From: Sulfitobacter marinus
GTDB lineage: Bacteria; Pseudomonadota; Alphaproteobacteria; Rhodobacterales; Rhodobacteraceae
Direction of reading: 5' to 3'
Length of the DNA: 64,000 bases
NCBI RefSeq assembly: GCF_900116285.1
Contig: NZ_FPAJ01000002.1
Location: forward strand, 434,001-498,000
Shown: piece by piece, positions 18,432-27,817 of the stretch
How the letters are laid out: each line of letters opens with the position of its first letter
Numbering within the stretch: the first letter of the stretch is position 1
Position numbers and translations under genes: made by a program
The notes under the pieces: generated by a model
Seen by the model: only the letters and a program-made list of their open reading frames with translations
Databases searched by the model: none
Told to the model about the DNA's origin: nothing

Positions 18432-18952
18432 GTCAGCGGCTTGTCTGGGCTGAAAACGCCAAAACGGCTTTGCTCAAAAAGCATCGCGGGCGCGTTCAGG
18501 TCGGCATCATATGCGCCTTGCGTGACCTGCCCCAAGATCACCGAATGATCCCCCGCGGGATGTACTGCAAAGGTATCGCAGTAAAACGTCGCCAGACACC
18601 CAGCCAGCGTCGGGGCACCGTTGGGCCCCACTGACCATTCAACCTGATCAAACCCTTCGCCATTTGCAGCGAAATGATCTGCCAAGGGGTGTTGACCCGC
18701 GCCAAGTATATGGACGGCGAAATGTGCTGCCGTGACAAAAGCGTCGTGACGTTTCGATGATTTTCCGGGGGACCACAGCACCAATGGAGGATCAAGAGAC
18801 ACCGATGAAAACGAATTTGCGGTCATACCCAGTGGGCCGCGCGGCGTTTGCACCGTTACGATTGTCACGCCTGTTGCAAACCGCCCAAAGGCGCGGCGCA
18901 GGTCTGCGGTATCGTTGGTATCGGGGGTAAAATGGTGCAAGCGATCTGTCAT
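18428..18952 (-). CDS. Flavin reductase family protein (FMN-binding split barrel)
   Basis: About 174 residues from the ATG at 18952; an in-frame start at 19000 would add 16 residues. The domain starts at LRRAFGRFATGVTIVT and continues with LGMTANSFSSVSLDPPLVL, both typical of NAD(P)H:flavin oxidoreductases that supply reduced FMN to two-component monooxygenases. The C-terminal part carries the usual ILGQV segment. No monooxygenase partner lies nearby. It is convergent with tamB (stops overlap at TTAA) and divergent from a sensor kinase. Confidence 0.88.
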   Translation of the reverse strand: MTDRLHHFTPDTNDTADLRRAFGRFATGVTIVTVQTPRGPLGMTANSFSSVSLDPPLVLWSPGKSSKRHDAFVTAAHFAVHILGAGQHPLADHFAANGEGFDQVEWSVGPNGAPTLAGCLATFYCDTFAVHPAGDHSVILGQVTQGAYDADLNAPAMLFEQSRFGVFSPDKPLT

Positions 18953-19113
18953 GACGCAGCGGTGCCACGGGTGGGCGCGATTGTCCAGACGCCAAAGCAT
19001 TTGGGCGCAGGGGGCATAACACGGGCTGCGGCCAACGAAATATTAACCTGCTAGGGCTTAGCTGATTGGCGAACGGTCGTTGGAACGGCGATCCTGCTGA
19101 CAAAGGGAACTGC

Positions 19114-20571
19114 GTGTCTATTATCGAAAAGTACCGTCTGGCCTTTGATATTTCCCCTGTGCCAATGCTTTTGGTTGCCAGTGATGGCAAATTGTTGCTC
19201 GCAAACGACGGTTTTCTAGAGCTTTTTGAATATACGATTGATGAAATTCGCGAACTGAGCGTTGAGGCGCTGGTACCGGAATCGATACGCGACCATCATC
19301 CCGAGCTACGAAATGCCTATAGCCGCGCGTCGACCAAGCGCAGCATGGGGGCGGGGCGCGACCTTTATGGGGTGACTAAATCCAATAAAGTGATCCCGCT
19401 TGAACTGGGGCTTGAGCCGGTCACCGACGGGGTTGAGACGATGGCCCTGGTGGCTGCAATCGACATACGGCACCGTAAAATTCACGAGGAACGGATGCAC
19501 CGTGCGATGGATGCTGCTGCGTGTGCGATGGTGATGGTCGATGGGCGGGGCACAATCGTTTTCGTAAACAAAGCGGCATCGATGCTATTTGGGTATGACG
19601 AGGACGACTTGCTGGGCCACGCTGTCGAAATGCTGATCCCCGAAGAATTCCGCCGCGCCCATCCGGTATATATCGAAAGTTTTATGAACAACCGCACGGA
19701 ACGTTTCATGGGGTTGGGCAGGGATCTATATGCGCGGCGCAGTGACGGCACCCGTTTCCCCGTTGAAATCTCGCTCACCCCTGTTGATGCGCCCACGGGC
19801 ACCTTGGTGATGAGCACCATCGTGGATTTGTCAGAACGTGTCGCGGCCGCCGAAGAAGTGGCCGAGAAAAGCGCCGAATTAGCGGCCTTGAATGTCGAGC
19901 TCTCCCATTTCGCTTATAGCGCAAGTCATGATCTCAAGGCTCCTCTATCCTCAATCACCGGACTTTTGACCCTATGTATCGAGGATCTGGACGACGGGTG
20001 CATCGAGGGCGTGCGTGAAAACCTGTGCAAGGTGATTGAGATCAGCCGTCGTAGTGCCAGCAAGGTTGAGGGCGTTTTGCAGATCGCACGTGCAGGCCGC
20101 GACGGGATGCCAGCCACCGAAGTTTCGCTTGAAACCACAATTCGGGAGATTTGGGTCGATCTGACAGGCGACACCAGCGATACAGAGCTATCGCTTGATT
20201 TTTCTCATGAAGGGCCGGTTGTGACGGAATTGCCAACTTTGAAGGTGATTGTCGAAAACATGTTGTCCAATGCATTGCGTTATGTCGATGCATCAAAACC
20301 GGAGCACCGGATCTGCGTGAAAAGTGAACCGGCCCCCCCCGGCGTCAAAATATCCATTTCGGACAATGGTATTGGTATCTCCGAAGAAAATTTACCTAAG
20401 GTTTTTCAGATGTTTAAAAGGTTGGATGACCGCAGCGGCGATGGTTTGGGCTTGTCTTTGGTTCAAAAGCAAGTCGAACGTCTGGGCGGCGCGATCAAGG
20501 TGTCCAGCACCGAAGGAGAGGGCACCACGATTTCCTTCACCCTCCCAGAAATGGAGATTGCGTGTGACTGA
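19114..20571 (+). CDS. Sensor histidine kinase with two PAS domains
   Basis: A 485-residue kinase starting at GTG 19114, supported by AAAGGGA at 19102-19108. Two similar PAS domains occupy about 1-125 and 130-250; both contain the paired motif GLGRDLY/GAGRDLY, pointing to internal duplication. His272 in SASHDLKAPL is the phospho-acceptor. The N box ENMLSNALRY, G1 DNGIGIS and G2 GDGLGLSL complete the ATPase domain. No membrane segment is seen, so it is cytosolic. The kinase ends inside the start of the receiver gene (8-base overlap). The signal is unknown. Confidence 0.9.
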   Translation: MSIIEKYRLAFDISPVPMLLVASDGKLLLANDGFLELFEYTIDEIRELSVEALVPESIRDHHPELRNAYSRASTKRSMGAGRDLYGVTKSNKVIPLELGLEPVTDGVETMALVAAIDIRHRKIHEERMHRAMDAAACAMVMVDGRGTIVFVNKAASMLFGYDEDDLLGHAVEMLIPEEFRRAHPVYIESFMNNRTERFMGLGRDLYARRSDGTRFPVEISLTPVDAPTGTLVMSTIVDLSERVAAAEEVAEKSAELAALNVELSHFAYSASHDLKAPLSSITGLLTLCIEDLDDGCIEGVRENLCKVIEISRRSASKVEGVLQIARAGRDGMPATEVSLETTIREIWVDLTGDTSDTELSLDFSHEGPVVTELPTLKVIVENMLSNALRYVDASKPEHRICVKSEPAPPGVKISISDNGIGISEENLPKVFQMFKRLDDRSGDGLGLSLVQKQVERLGGAIKVSSTEGEGTTISFTLPEMEIACD

Positions 20572-20974
20572 CATCCCTGTGGTCATTGTCGATGATAACG
20601 TGACCGATCGTTATATCGTCCGCAGACGTCTGGCCAAAGCTGGCGGGTTCGGCCAGATATTCGAGGCTGATAATGGCGATGACTTTTTAAACCGGCTTAA
20701 GAATGGTGATTTTCATAACGAGCCTCCAGACGCCCCTTTGCTGATCTTGATGGATGTCAATATGCCCCGCAAGACCGGCTTTGAAACGATCGCAGAGCTT
20801 GAAGAACTGATCGATAAAGGCGCGCAGCAGCCGAGTATGGTTGTGATGATGCTGACCTCATCCAGCAACCCGCGCGACATGGAGCAAGCAGAGCAACTGG
20901 AAACGATCAACGGCTATGTTTTCAAACCCCTTGATGATGAAGGAGTACGTAAAATTCACACGCTTTATCGATGA
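20564..20974 (+). CDS. Single-domain response regulator
   Basis: A 136-residue receiver starting at GTG 20564, with GGAG 7 bases upstream and an 8-base overlap with the kinase gene. The phosphorylation site is Asp64 (LMDVNMP). The acidic pocket is VDDN near residue 8, and the switch residues are Thr98 and Lys121. There is no output domain, as in Rcp1-like regulators that pair with PAS/phytochrome-type kinases, so it must act by protein contact or phosphorelay. The operon makes the kinase its obvious partner. Confidence 0.9.
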   Translation: MTDIPVVIVDDNVTDRYIVRRRLAKAGGFGQIFEADNGDDFLNRLKNGDFHNEPPDAPLLILMDVNMPRKTGFETIAELEELIDKGAQQPSMVVMMLTSSSNPRDMEQAEQLETINGYVFKPLDDEGVRKIHTLYR

Positions 20975-21038
20975 GTCGTGCACGCATTGGCTATTGGAAT
21001 GATCCAGCGTCAGTGCGGGGCGGGACAGCACAGATATG

Positions 21039-21064
21039 AAAAGGGGCACCCGATCAGATGCCCC
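21039..21064 (-). terminator. Intrinsic terminator of acs
   Basis: Read on the minus strand, GGGGCA and TGCCCC form a 6-bp stem with a 10-base loop followed by TTTT, about 45 bases after the acs stop. Confidence 0.6.
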
Positions 21065-21107
21065 CCTACCTTGATGGATAACGCAATCCGTGTCCGGAAA
21101 AAATGCG

Positions 21108-23060
21108 TTAGCGGTTCATCCGGTTTTCGATCAGCTCGTCGACAACCTCGGGCTCCGCCAGCGTTGAAGTATCGCCAAGCGCGCCGAAGTCGTTTTCCGC
21201 AATCTTGCGCAGGATACGGCGCATGATTTTGCCCGAACGCGTTTTTGGCAAACCCGGTGCCCATTGGATCAGGTCTGGTGACGCGATTGGGCCGATTTCG
21301 GTACGGACCCAGTTGCGCAATTCGGTGCGCAGCTCTTCCGTAGGCTCTTCGTCTGCCATCAACGACACGTAGCAATAGATGCCTTGGCCCTTGATATCAT
21401 GAGGGTATCCCACCACGGCGGCCTCGGCCACCTTGGGGTGGGCGACAAGCGCGCTTTCGACCTCGGCTGTGCCCATGCGGTGGCCCGACACGTTGATCAC
21501 GTCGTCGACGCGGCCGGTGATCCAGTAATCGCCGTCTTCGTCGCGGCGGCAGCCGTCACCAGTAAAGTAGTAGCCCTTGTAGTCGCTGAAATAGGTCTTT
21601 TCGAACCGTTCGTGATCGCCCCAAACGGTGCGCATCTGACCGGGCCAGCTGTCAGCAATGCAGAGCACACCTTCGACGCCGTTGCCTTCGATAATGTCGC
21701 CGCTGGCGGGTTCCAGAACAACCGGTTTGATGCCAAAAAACGGTTTCATCGCGGCACCGGGTTTTGTGGCGTGGGCACCGGGCAGCGGGGTCATCAAATG
21801 GCCGCCGGTTTCAGTTTGCCACCAGGTGTCAACGATGGGGCAAGTCCCCTTACCGACAACATCATTGTACCAATTCCACGCTTCGGGGTTGATCGGCTCG
21901 CCCACGGTTCCGAGCAGTTTAAGACTGCTAAGATCGCAGCCTTCGACAAATTCGGCCCCTTTGCCCATCAAGGCACGGATGGCGGTGGGGGCGGTATAGA
22001 ATTGGTTAACCTTGTGCTTTTCGCAGATTTGCCAGAAGCGGCTGGCGTCCGGATAGGTTGGCACGCCTTCGAACATCAGCGTGGTCGCGCCATTGGCCAG
22101 CGGGCCGTAGACGATATAGCTATGGCCCGTGACCCAGCCCACATCGGCCGTGCACCAATAGACATCGCCGTCGTGGTAATCAAATGTGACCTCGTGGGTC
22201 ATCGCGGCATAGACCAGATAGCCGCCCGTGGAATGCACCACGCCTTTGGGTTGGCCGGTCGAGCCTGAAGTGTAGAGGATAAACAGCGGATCTTCGGCAT
22301 TCATGGCTTCGGGGGCGCATATGTCGGCGGCGTCTTTTGCCAGCGCCTTATAGTCGAAATCGCGGCCTTCGGTCCATGTCGTCTGACCGCCGGTGCGTTT
22401 CACAACCAAACATTTGACGCTGTCTTTGCAATGCAGCAGCGCCTGGTCGGCGTTTGTTTTCAAGGGGGTGGCCTTGCCGCCGCGCGGGGCGTAGTCGGCG
22501 GTAATGACGACTTTGGCCTCTGACCCGTTGACCCGTGATGCCAAAGCATCGGGCGAAAAACCGGCAAAGACGATAGAATGGATGGCCCCGATCCGCGCGC
22601 AAGCCAACATCGCATAGGCCGCTTCGGGGATCATCGGCAGATAGATCACGACCCGGTCGCCTTTGCCCACGCCCAAATCGCGCAGGATGTTGGCCATTTT
22701 GCAGGTCTGCGCGTGGAGTTCTTTATAGGTGATGTGTTGCGCGGCTTCTTCGGGGTTGTCGGGCTCCCAAATGATCGCGGTTTGATCGCTGCGGGTTTCC
22801 AGATGGCGGTCGATACAGTTGGCGCTGACGTTCAGCTCTCCATCCGCGAACCAGTTGATTTTCACCTGACCAAAGGTGAAATCCACGTCCTTGACGGTGG
22901 TAAAGGGCGTCATCCAGTCAACGCGTTGTGCCTGTTCGCGCCAGAACCCGTCTGCATCCTCGATCGACGCTTTGTACATCGCGTCATATTTGGCCGCGTT
23001 TACATGGGCACCCTCTGCCATTTCGGTGGATGGCGGATAGGTTTTGGCTGCGTTGGACAT
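21108..23060 (-). CDS. acs: Acetyl-CoA synthetase
   Basis: A 650-residue AMP-forming ligase that turns acetate, ATP and CoA into acetyl-CoA. The ATG at 23060 is preferred because GGGAGG lies just upstream and the sequence [10 protein letters not shown] matches the family N-terminus; the frame stays open for 66 codons further. The adenylate-forming signature [12 protein letters not shown] and the acetyl-CoA synthetase motif [11 protein letters not shown] are present. Lys611 in TRSGKIMRR is the lysine known to be acetylated to switch the enzyme off. It is divergent from a TRAP transporter operon. Confidence 0.97.
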   Translation of the reverse strand: MSNAAKTYPPSTEMAEGAHVNAAKYDAMYKASIEDADGFWREQAQRVDWMTPFTTVKDVDFTFGQVKINWFADGELNVSANCIDRHLETRSDQTAIIWEPDNPEEAAQHITYKELHAQTCKMANILRDLGVGKGDRVVIYLPMIPEAAYAMLACARIGAIHSIVFAGFSPDALASRVNGSEAKVVITADYAPRGGKATPLKTNADQALLHCKDSVKCLVVKRTGGQTTWTEGRDFDYKALAKDAADICAPEAMNAEDPLFILYTSGSTGQPKGVVHSTGGYLVYAAMTHEVTFDYHDGDVYWCTADVGWVTGHSYIVYGPLANGATTLMFEGVPTYPDASRFWQICEKHKVNQFYTAPTAIRALMGKGAEFVEGCDLSSLKLLGTVGEPINPEAWNWYNDVVGKGTCPIVDTWWQTETGGHLMTPLPGAHATKPGAAMKPFFGIKPVVLEPASGDIIEGNGVEGVLCIADSWPGQMRTVWGDHERFEKTYFSDYKGYYFTGDGCRRDEDGDYWITGRVDDVINVSGHRMGTAEVESALVAHPKVAEAAVVGYPHDIKGQGIYCYVSLMADEEPTEELRTELRNWVRTEIGPIASPDLIQWAPGLPKTRSGKIMRRILRKIAENDFGALGDTSTLAEPEVVDELIENRMNR

Positions 23061-23445
23061 TTTTTCCTCCCTCAAGGATCTTAACACACAAATGACCGCT
23101 TCAACCTGACGGTTGGCTCGGTTCTCCCGTATCGGATCATAGCGCCAACTGAAAAGATGTGAATAAGTATCTGTAATGGCGGGGTTTGTGTGTAAAGATT
23201 TTTCCGTATTCCGCGCTTGTTTGTAAATTTTTGCCAGCGATGCGGGAAAATACTCCAATTTTGCCGCTGATTACATGTTAACGCGACACGGCATTTTACA
23301 CGTACAGGTGGCGGCGAAAACTGGATTCGTTCGAACCGCGTGAACCGGCGAAGGCCCAAGGGTGTTCTGGGGTTGGCAGACTTGTGCTGCGCGGTTAATG
23401 TTTCGGCAAGCGGAACCCATAGGTCCGCATCAAGGGAGAAACCAC
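23061..23445. other. Divergent intergenic region, acs / TRAP operon
   Basis: A stretch of 385 bases without a convincing gene, AT-richer than its neighbours between about 23090 and 23300. It must hold promoters for acs (minus) and the TRAP operon (plus). A TTTGTAAA octamer lies at 23220-23227. I see no clear -35/-10 pair that I would defend and no structured RNA. Confidence 0.5.
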
Positions 23446-24462
23446 ATGAACAACCTTTTGAACGGCGCAGCAGTTTGCGCCCTGACTTTTGCATTTGCAT
23501 CGCAAGCCGCGGCAACCGAATGGAACGCGTCAGTATGGGGCAAGCGCCGCGCCTTTACCGAGCATGTTGAAAAAATCGCCGAGCTGGTGTCCGAAAAAAC
23601 CGGCGGTGAATTCACCATCAACGTAAGCTATGGCGGCCTGTCCAAGAACCGCGATAACCTGGATGGTATTTCCATCGGTGCCTTCGAGATGGCCCAGTTC
23701 TGTGCGGGTTACCATGCGGACAAAAACCGCGCGATCACCGTGCTTGAGCTGCCTTTTCTGGGTGTAAGCAACCTCGAAGAAGAAGTCGCCGTATCCCGCG
23801 CCGTTTATGCGCACCCCGCTGTGACCAAAGAGATGGCACAGTGGAACGCGCGGATGCTGATGACGTCGCCAATGCCGCAATATAACCTTGTAGGCACGGG
23901 CGAGCCGCGCGACACATTGGCCAAGTTCGACGGCATGCGCGTGCGCGCAACCGGCGGTCTGGGCAAAGCGTTCGAAGCCGTTGGCGCGGTGCCAACATCC
24001 GTGACGTCATCCGAGGCGTATAACGCCATGGAATCGGGTGTTGTTGATACGGTCGCCTTTGCGCAGCATGCGCATCTTAGCTTTGGCACCATCAACAAAG
24101 CCGACTGGTGGACCGCGAACCTGAACCCCGGCACTGTCAACTGCCCGGTAGTGGTGAACATTGACGCCTATGATGCCCTGTCTGACGCTGAGAAAACGGC
24201 GCTCGACAGCTCGGTCGACGAGGCGTTGGATCACTACCTGGCCAACTACGGCGAATTGCTGGCCCGTTGGGATTCCGTTTTGGAAGAGAAAGGCGTTGAA
24301 AAAGTGATGTTCGCGCCCGAAGTCATCGCGGAATTCAAAGCCAAGGCTGCCGATCCTGCCCGCGAAGCGTGGATCAAGGACATGGAAGCCCAAGGCATTC
24401 CGGGTCAGGAATTGTATGACCTTGTGATGACCACATTGGAAAAAGAACGCGCCTCTAACTAA
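23446..24462 (+). CDS. TRAP transporter substrate-binding protein (DctP family)
   Basis: A 338-residue periplasmic binding protein starting at ATG 23446 with AAGGGAG 7 bases upstream. The signal peptide ends SQAAA. The mature protein shows the DctP pattern, including the helix with RVRATGGLGKAFEAVGAVP and the conserved arginine (Arg of GMRVRA) that holds a ligand carboxylate. Ligands of this family are C4-dicarboxylates, sugar acids, ectoine and similar acids; which one applies here cannot be read. The two membrane subunits follow after a hairpin. Confidence 0.93.
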   Translation: MNNLLNGAAVCALTFAFASQAAATEWNASVWGKRRAFTEHVEKIAELVSEKTGGEFTINVSYGGLSKNRDNLDGISIGAFEMAQFCAGYHADKNRAITVLELPFLGVSNLEEEVAVSRAVYAHPAVTKEMAQWNARMLMTSPMPQYNLVGTGEPRDTLAKFDGMRVRATGGLGKAFEAVGAVPTSVTSSEAYNAMESGVVDTVAFAQHAHLSFGTINKADWWTANLNPGTVNCPVVVNIDAYDALSDAEKTALDSSVDEALDHYLANYGELLARWDSVLEEKGVEKVMFAPEVIAEFKAKAADPAREAWIKDMEAQGIPGQELYDLVMTTLEKERASN

Positions 24463-24472
24463 GGTGTATCAC

Positions 24473-24502
24473 GGGGGCTGCGCATAGGCGTGGCCCCTTT
24501 TT
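24473..24502 (+). terminator. Intercistronic attenuator between TRAP dctP and dctQ genes
   Basis: A stem of about 10 bp (GGGGCTGCGC with GCGTGGCCCC, two wobble pairs, ATAG loop) is followed by TTTTT, then by more T-rich sequence before the next start. It looks like a partial terminator allowing more binding protein than membrane subunits. Confidence 0.7.
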
Positions 24503-24537
24503 GCGTTTTTGCCCCCCTTTTTTGAAAGGAAAGCGTC

Positions 24538-25167
24538 ATGGCCGGATCCTCTGCCGTGCTTGAAGATGGCAGCTTGCTCAGCCGTCTCGACAAAGGACTT
24601 TTGCGTCTTGAAACTGCCTTTGCCCTCGCGTCGGGCGTCGCGGTTTTCATGCTGATGGTGCTGGCCGTTTGGTCGGTGGGCGGGCGCAAGTTTTTCGCGA
24701 CACCCTTGGCCGGTTATGTGGACTGGATTGAATTTGCCATGCCGCTGATCGCCATAATGGGGATTTCCTATACCCAGCGAAACGGTGGCCACGTGCGGAT
24801 GGATATTCTGATCGGCCAACTTAAGGGGCGCGCTCTTTGGGCGGCCGAGTTTTTCTCGGTGGTGTTGATTTTCATCCTGATGCTGGCGTTGATCTGGGGA
24901 TCATGGGCACATTTTCAGCGTAGCTTTGATTTCGCGGCACCGTTCTGGAGCAGGGATAGTTCGATTGATATCGGCCTGCCGATCTGGCCCGCGAAACTGA
25001 TTGTGCCGCTGGCGTTCAGCGTGCTTGCCTTGCGATTGCTGCTGCAAATCTGGGGCTACGGGCGCGCATTTGTTTTGGGGTTGGAACACCCCGTTGCTGT
25101 ACCGCTGGTACAATCTGCCGCAGAACAGGCTATGGCCGAAGCGGAACATCTAGATGGGCGGGACTGA
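24538..25167 (+). CDS. TRAP transporter small permease (DctQ family)
   Basis: A 209-residue membrane protein with four predicted helices (about 22-45, 62-80, 100-125 and 145-168). The family feature FAMPLIAIMGISYTQRNGGH sits after helix 2. GAAAGGAAA precedes the ATG. It joins the large permease whose gene begins two bases after its stop, forming the membrane half of the TRAP system. Confidence 0.9.
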   Translation: MAGSSAVLEDGSLLSRLDKGLLRLETAFALASGVAVFMLMVLAVWSVGGRKFFATPLAGYVDWIEFAMPLIAIMGISYTQRNGGHVRMDILIGQLKGRALWAAEFFSVVLIFILMLALIWGSWAHFQRSFDFAAPFWSRDSSIDIGLPIWPAKLIVPLAFSVLALRLLLQIWGYGRAFVLGLEHPVAVPLVQSAAEQAMAEAEHLDGRD

Positions 25168-25169
25168 TC

Positions 25170-26570
25170 ATGGATTCTATTGAAATCGGCCTATGGGTTT
25201 CGGGCGGCATGTTGTTGATGGTTGTTCTTGGCATGCGCGTGGCTTTTGCTGCGGCATTGGCGGGGGTGGTCGGCCTTGTTTGGATATTCTGGGCCAAAAA
25301 GGGCATGCAATGGTCCGAGCTGGATTGGGCGCTGACGGTCGCGATCAAAACCGCGGGGCAGGTGCCCCATTCCAAGGTGTCCAGCCAAACGCTTAGCCTG
25401 ATCCCGACCTTCATTTTGATCGGGTTTCTGGCCTATTACGCGGGGCTGACCCGCGCCTTGTTCGAGGCCGCGAAACGTTGGATCGCATGGTTACCGGGCG
25501 GCTTGGCGGTTTCGACCGTGTTCGCGACGGCTGGTTTTGCGGCCGTGTCAGGTGCTTCGGTGGCGACGGCGGCGGTGTTCGCACGGATCGCGATCCCGGA
25601 AATGCTGGCCATCGGCTATAATAAGAAATTCGCGGCGGGCGTGGTTGCTGCTGGTGGTACATTGGCATCACTGATCCCGCCCTCGGCCATTTTGGTGATC
25701 TACGCCATCATCGTTGAACAGGACGTGGGCAAGCTGTTGCTGGCGGGCTTTATTCCCGGTGCGTTTTCGGCAGTGGTTTATGCGATCCTGATCGTAGGTA
25801 TTGCGGCCATCTGGAAGAACGTCGGGCCCCCCGTGGGCGGCTTTACATGGCGACAGCGGTTTGAATCCCTGCCTGCGGCCTTACCGATCTTTGCCGTGGT
25901 CATCATCATTATCTTCTTCGTCTACAACCCCTTCGGCGACGCATGGGGTACCCCTACCGAGGGCGGTGCCGTGGGCGCATTCATCGTGTTCCTGATGGCA
26001 CTGTATCGTGGCATGCGCTGGACCGAGCTCAAGGACGCCTTGCTGGAAACTGCCAAGCTGACGGTGATGATTTTCACCATCATCTGGGGCGTGTTGATCT
26101 ATGTGCGTTTCCTTGGCTTTGCGGATCTTCCCGGTGCTTTTTCCGATTGGATTTCCGGGCTTGAGGCGTCACCGACGTTGATTTTGATCTGTATCTTGCT
26201 GGCCTATGCCGTGTTGGGGATGTTCATGGATGCCATTGGCATGCTGCTGCTGACCCTGCCGGTGGTGTACCCTGCTGTCATGGCATTAAACGGGGGCGAA
26301 TTCGTGTCGGCTGCGGACAGTGCCTTTGGCATGTCAGGCCCGATGTGCGCAATCTGGTTCGGCATTTTGGTGGTCAAGATGGCCGAGTTCTGTTTGATCA
26401 CCCCACCCATCGGGTTGAACTGCTTTGTCGTTGCGGGTGTACGCCCTGACCTAAGCGTTCAGGACGTGTTCAAAGGCGTGATGCCGTTCTTTGTTGCTGA
26501 TGCTGTGACAATTGGCTTGCTCGTGGCTTTCCCGGCCATTGTGCTTTGGTTGCCCTCACTCGCTGGCTAA
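25170..26570 (+). CDS. TRAP transporter large permease (DctM family)
   Basis: A 466-residue membrane protein of the DctM/UPF0700-like family with about twelve helices. The conserved glycine-rich segment VSGASVATAAVFARIAIPEM (about 129-148) and the PPSAILVIY segment identify the ion-coupled transport subunit. Uptake would be driven by a sodium or proton gradient. Its 3' end overlaps the convergent AI-2E permease gene by 15 bases. Confidence 0.93.
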   Translation: MDSIEIGLWVSGGMLLMVVLGMRVAFAAALAGVVGLVWIFWAKKGMQWSELDWALTVAIKTAGQVPHSKVSSQTLSLIPTFILIGFLAYYAGLTRALFEAAKRWIAWLPGGLAVSTVFATAGFAAVSGASVATAAVFARIAIPEMLAIGYNKKFAAGVVAAGGTLASLIPPSAILVIYAIIVEQDVGKLLLAGFIPGAFSAVVYAILIVGIAAIWKNVGPPVGGFTWRQRFESLPAALPIFAVVIIIIFFVYNPFGDAWGTPTEGGAVGAFIVFLMALYRGMRWTELKDALLETAKLTVMIFTIIWGVLIYVRFLGFADLPGAFSDWISGLEASPTLILICILLAYAVLGMFMDAIGMLLLTLPVVYPAVMALNGGEFVSAADSAFGMSGPMCAIWFGILVVKMAEFCLITPPIGLNCFVVAGVRPDLSVQDVFKGVMPFFVADAVTIGLLVAFPAIVLWLPSLAG

Positions 26571-27668
26571 TCCGGCGCGTTGTTGTTCCCTGCTATCCTC
26601 GGGTTTGACCTGTTCTGCGGACAGGAAATGCCCGATGGTATGCAGGGGCTCAAAGTTTTCGCAGATGACTTTGAAAACCACCAAGAACGGTACGGCGACC
26701 AACGCACCTGCAATGCCCCATAGCCAGCCCCAGAAAACGACAGTCAGAAATACGGCGACGGTATTCATCTCAAGCCGCCGGCCAACCAGCCACGGGGTGA
26801 CAATCTGCCCCTCGACCATGGTGAGCATCAGATAGCCCAACGGGGCCAGCAGCGCATAACCAAGGCTGTCAAAGGTCACGATTGAAAACCCGGCGACAAG
26901 CAACACGCCGCCAAACCCGCCAATGTAGGGCAGGAAATTCAACATAAACGCGGCAACCCCCCAAATATAGGCGGACGGCATGCCCAAGGCTGTCAAATAG
27001 AGACCGACGCAAATCCCAAGACCGGCATTGATGGAAGCGATGGTCAGCAGATAGCGGGATACACGTTTTTCGACATCATACACCGTTTGCAGCGCACGCT
27101 TTTTACCCGAAAGCGTTGGCATGGACTGCACCAGCTTGAGATAGAACATTTCCCCCGATGACAGCAGGAACAGCGCAAGGATCAAGATAACAGCCAGCGA
27201 CGCACCCGTGGTGCTGACCGTATCCATCGCGGTGTCCAGCAGACCGGGCTGGCGCACGACAACCTCTTTGGGGTCTTGGACGCCGCCATTGCCGATCTTT
27301 TCCACCTCTTCGCTGGCGGAACGCATATTTTCGACTGCCTGGCTAACACCGGCAAGCTTTTGTTTGATCTCATTGCCCATTTGGGGAATTTCGTCGCTCC
27401 ACAATGCGACTGTCCCGGCTGATAGCAGCACGATCGACAAGATCACCAACGCGGTTGCGACCACCAACACGATTGCTGACGCCACATGCGGCACGCCAAT
27501 TCGGAACAGACCACGCGATACAGGGCTAAGGGTGAGGGCCAGCAGAAAACCTAGCAAAATCGGTAGGATAAGGTCTTTGGCAAAATAGGCCGTCACAAAT
27601 AGCGAGATCAGGACCAGCATTTGCAAAGAGCGCCGGATTGAGGGCAGGTGTTCCACAAGGTTTTCCAA
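26556..27668 (-). CDS. AI-2E/PerM family transporter
   Basis: A 370-residue inner-membrane protein with about eight helices, an extracytoplasmic segment rich in charged residues (about 105-150), and the conserved C-terminal PYIGGFGG and FWGWLWGIAGALVAVPFLV-like segments of the AI-2E (TqsA/YdiK/PerM) family. The family includes autoinducer-2 exporters and sodium/proton antiporters, so the substrate is open. It overlaps the TRAP permease gene end to end by 15 bases and diverges from an aldehyde dehydrogenase gene. Confidence 0.88.
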   Translation of the reverse strand: MENLVEHLPSIRRSLQMLVLISLFVTAYFAKDLILPILLGFLLALTLSPVSRGLFRIGVPHVASAIVLVVATALVILSIVLLSAGTVALWSDEIPQMGNEIKQKLAGVSQAVENMRSASEEVEKIGNGGVQDPKEVVVRQPGLLDTAMDTVSTTGASLAVILILALFLLSSGEMFYLKLVQSMPTLSGKKRALQTVYDVEKRVSRYLLTIASINAGLGICVGLYLTALGMPSAYIWGVAAFMLNFLPYIGGFGGVLLVAGFSIVTFDSLGYALLAPLGYLMLTMVEGQIVTPWLVGRRLEMNTVAVFLTVVFWGWLWGIAGALVAVPFLVVFKVICENFEPLHTIGHFLSAEQVKPEDSREQQRAGLASE

Positions 27669-27817
27669 TAAGCACAGGGATATCTAACAAACGCGCCAAC
27701 TGCACAAAAGGTTCACGCGCGCGTGATTGATTTTGGCCATCTGCCCTATTCCCCTCTCGCGAAGACCGCCAATCTGTGCTGATGTGCGCGCAAATGTCTG
27801 AAAGCGGAGAAATCGCA

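Noticed and set aside
23218-23236. TTTGTAAA followed by TTTTTGCC upstream of acs, similar to TTTGCAAA-type short-chain-acid regulator sites
   Set aside because: Only one half resembles the motif, with a mismatch, and the spacing to a second half is wrong. Too weak to annotate.
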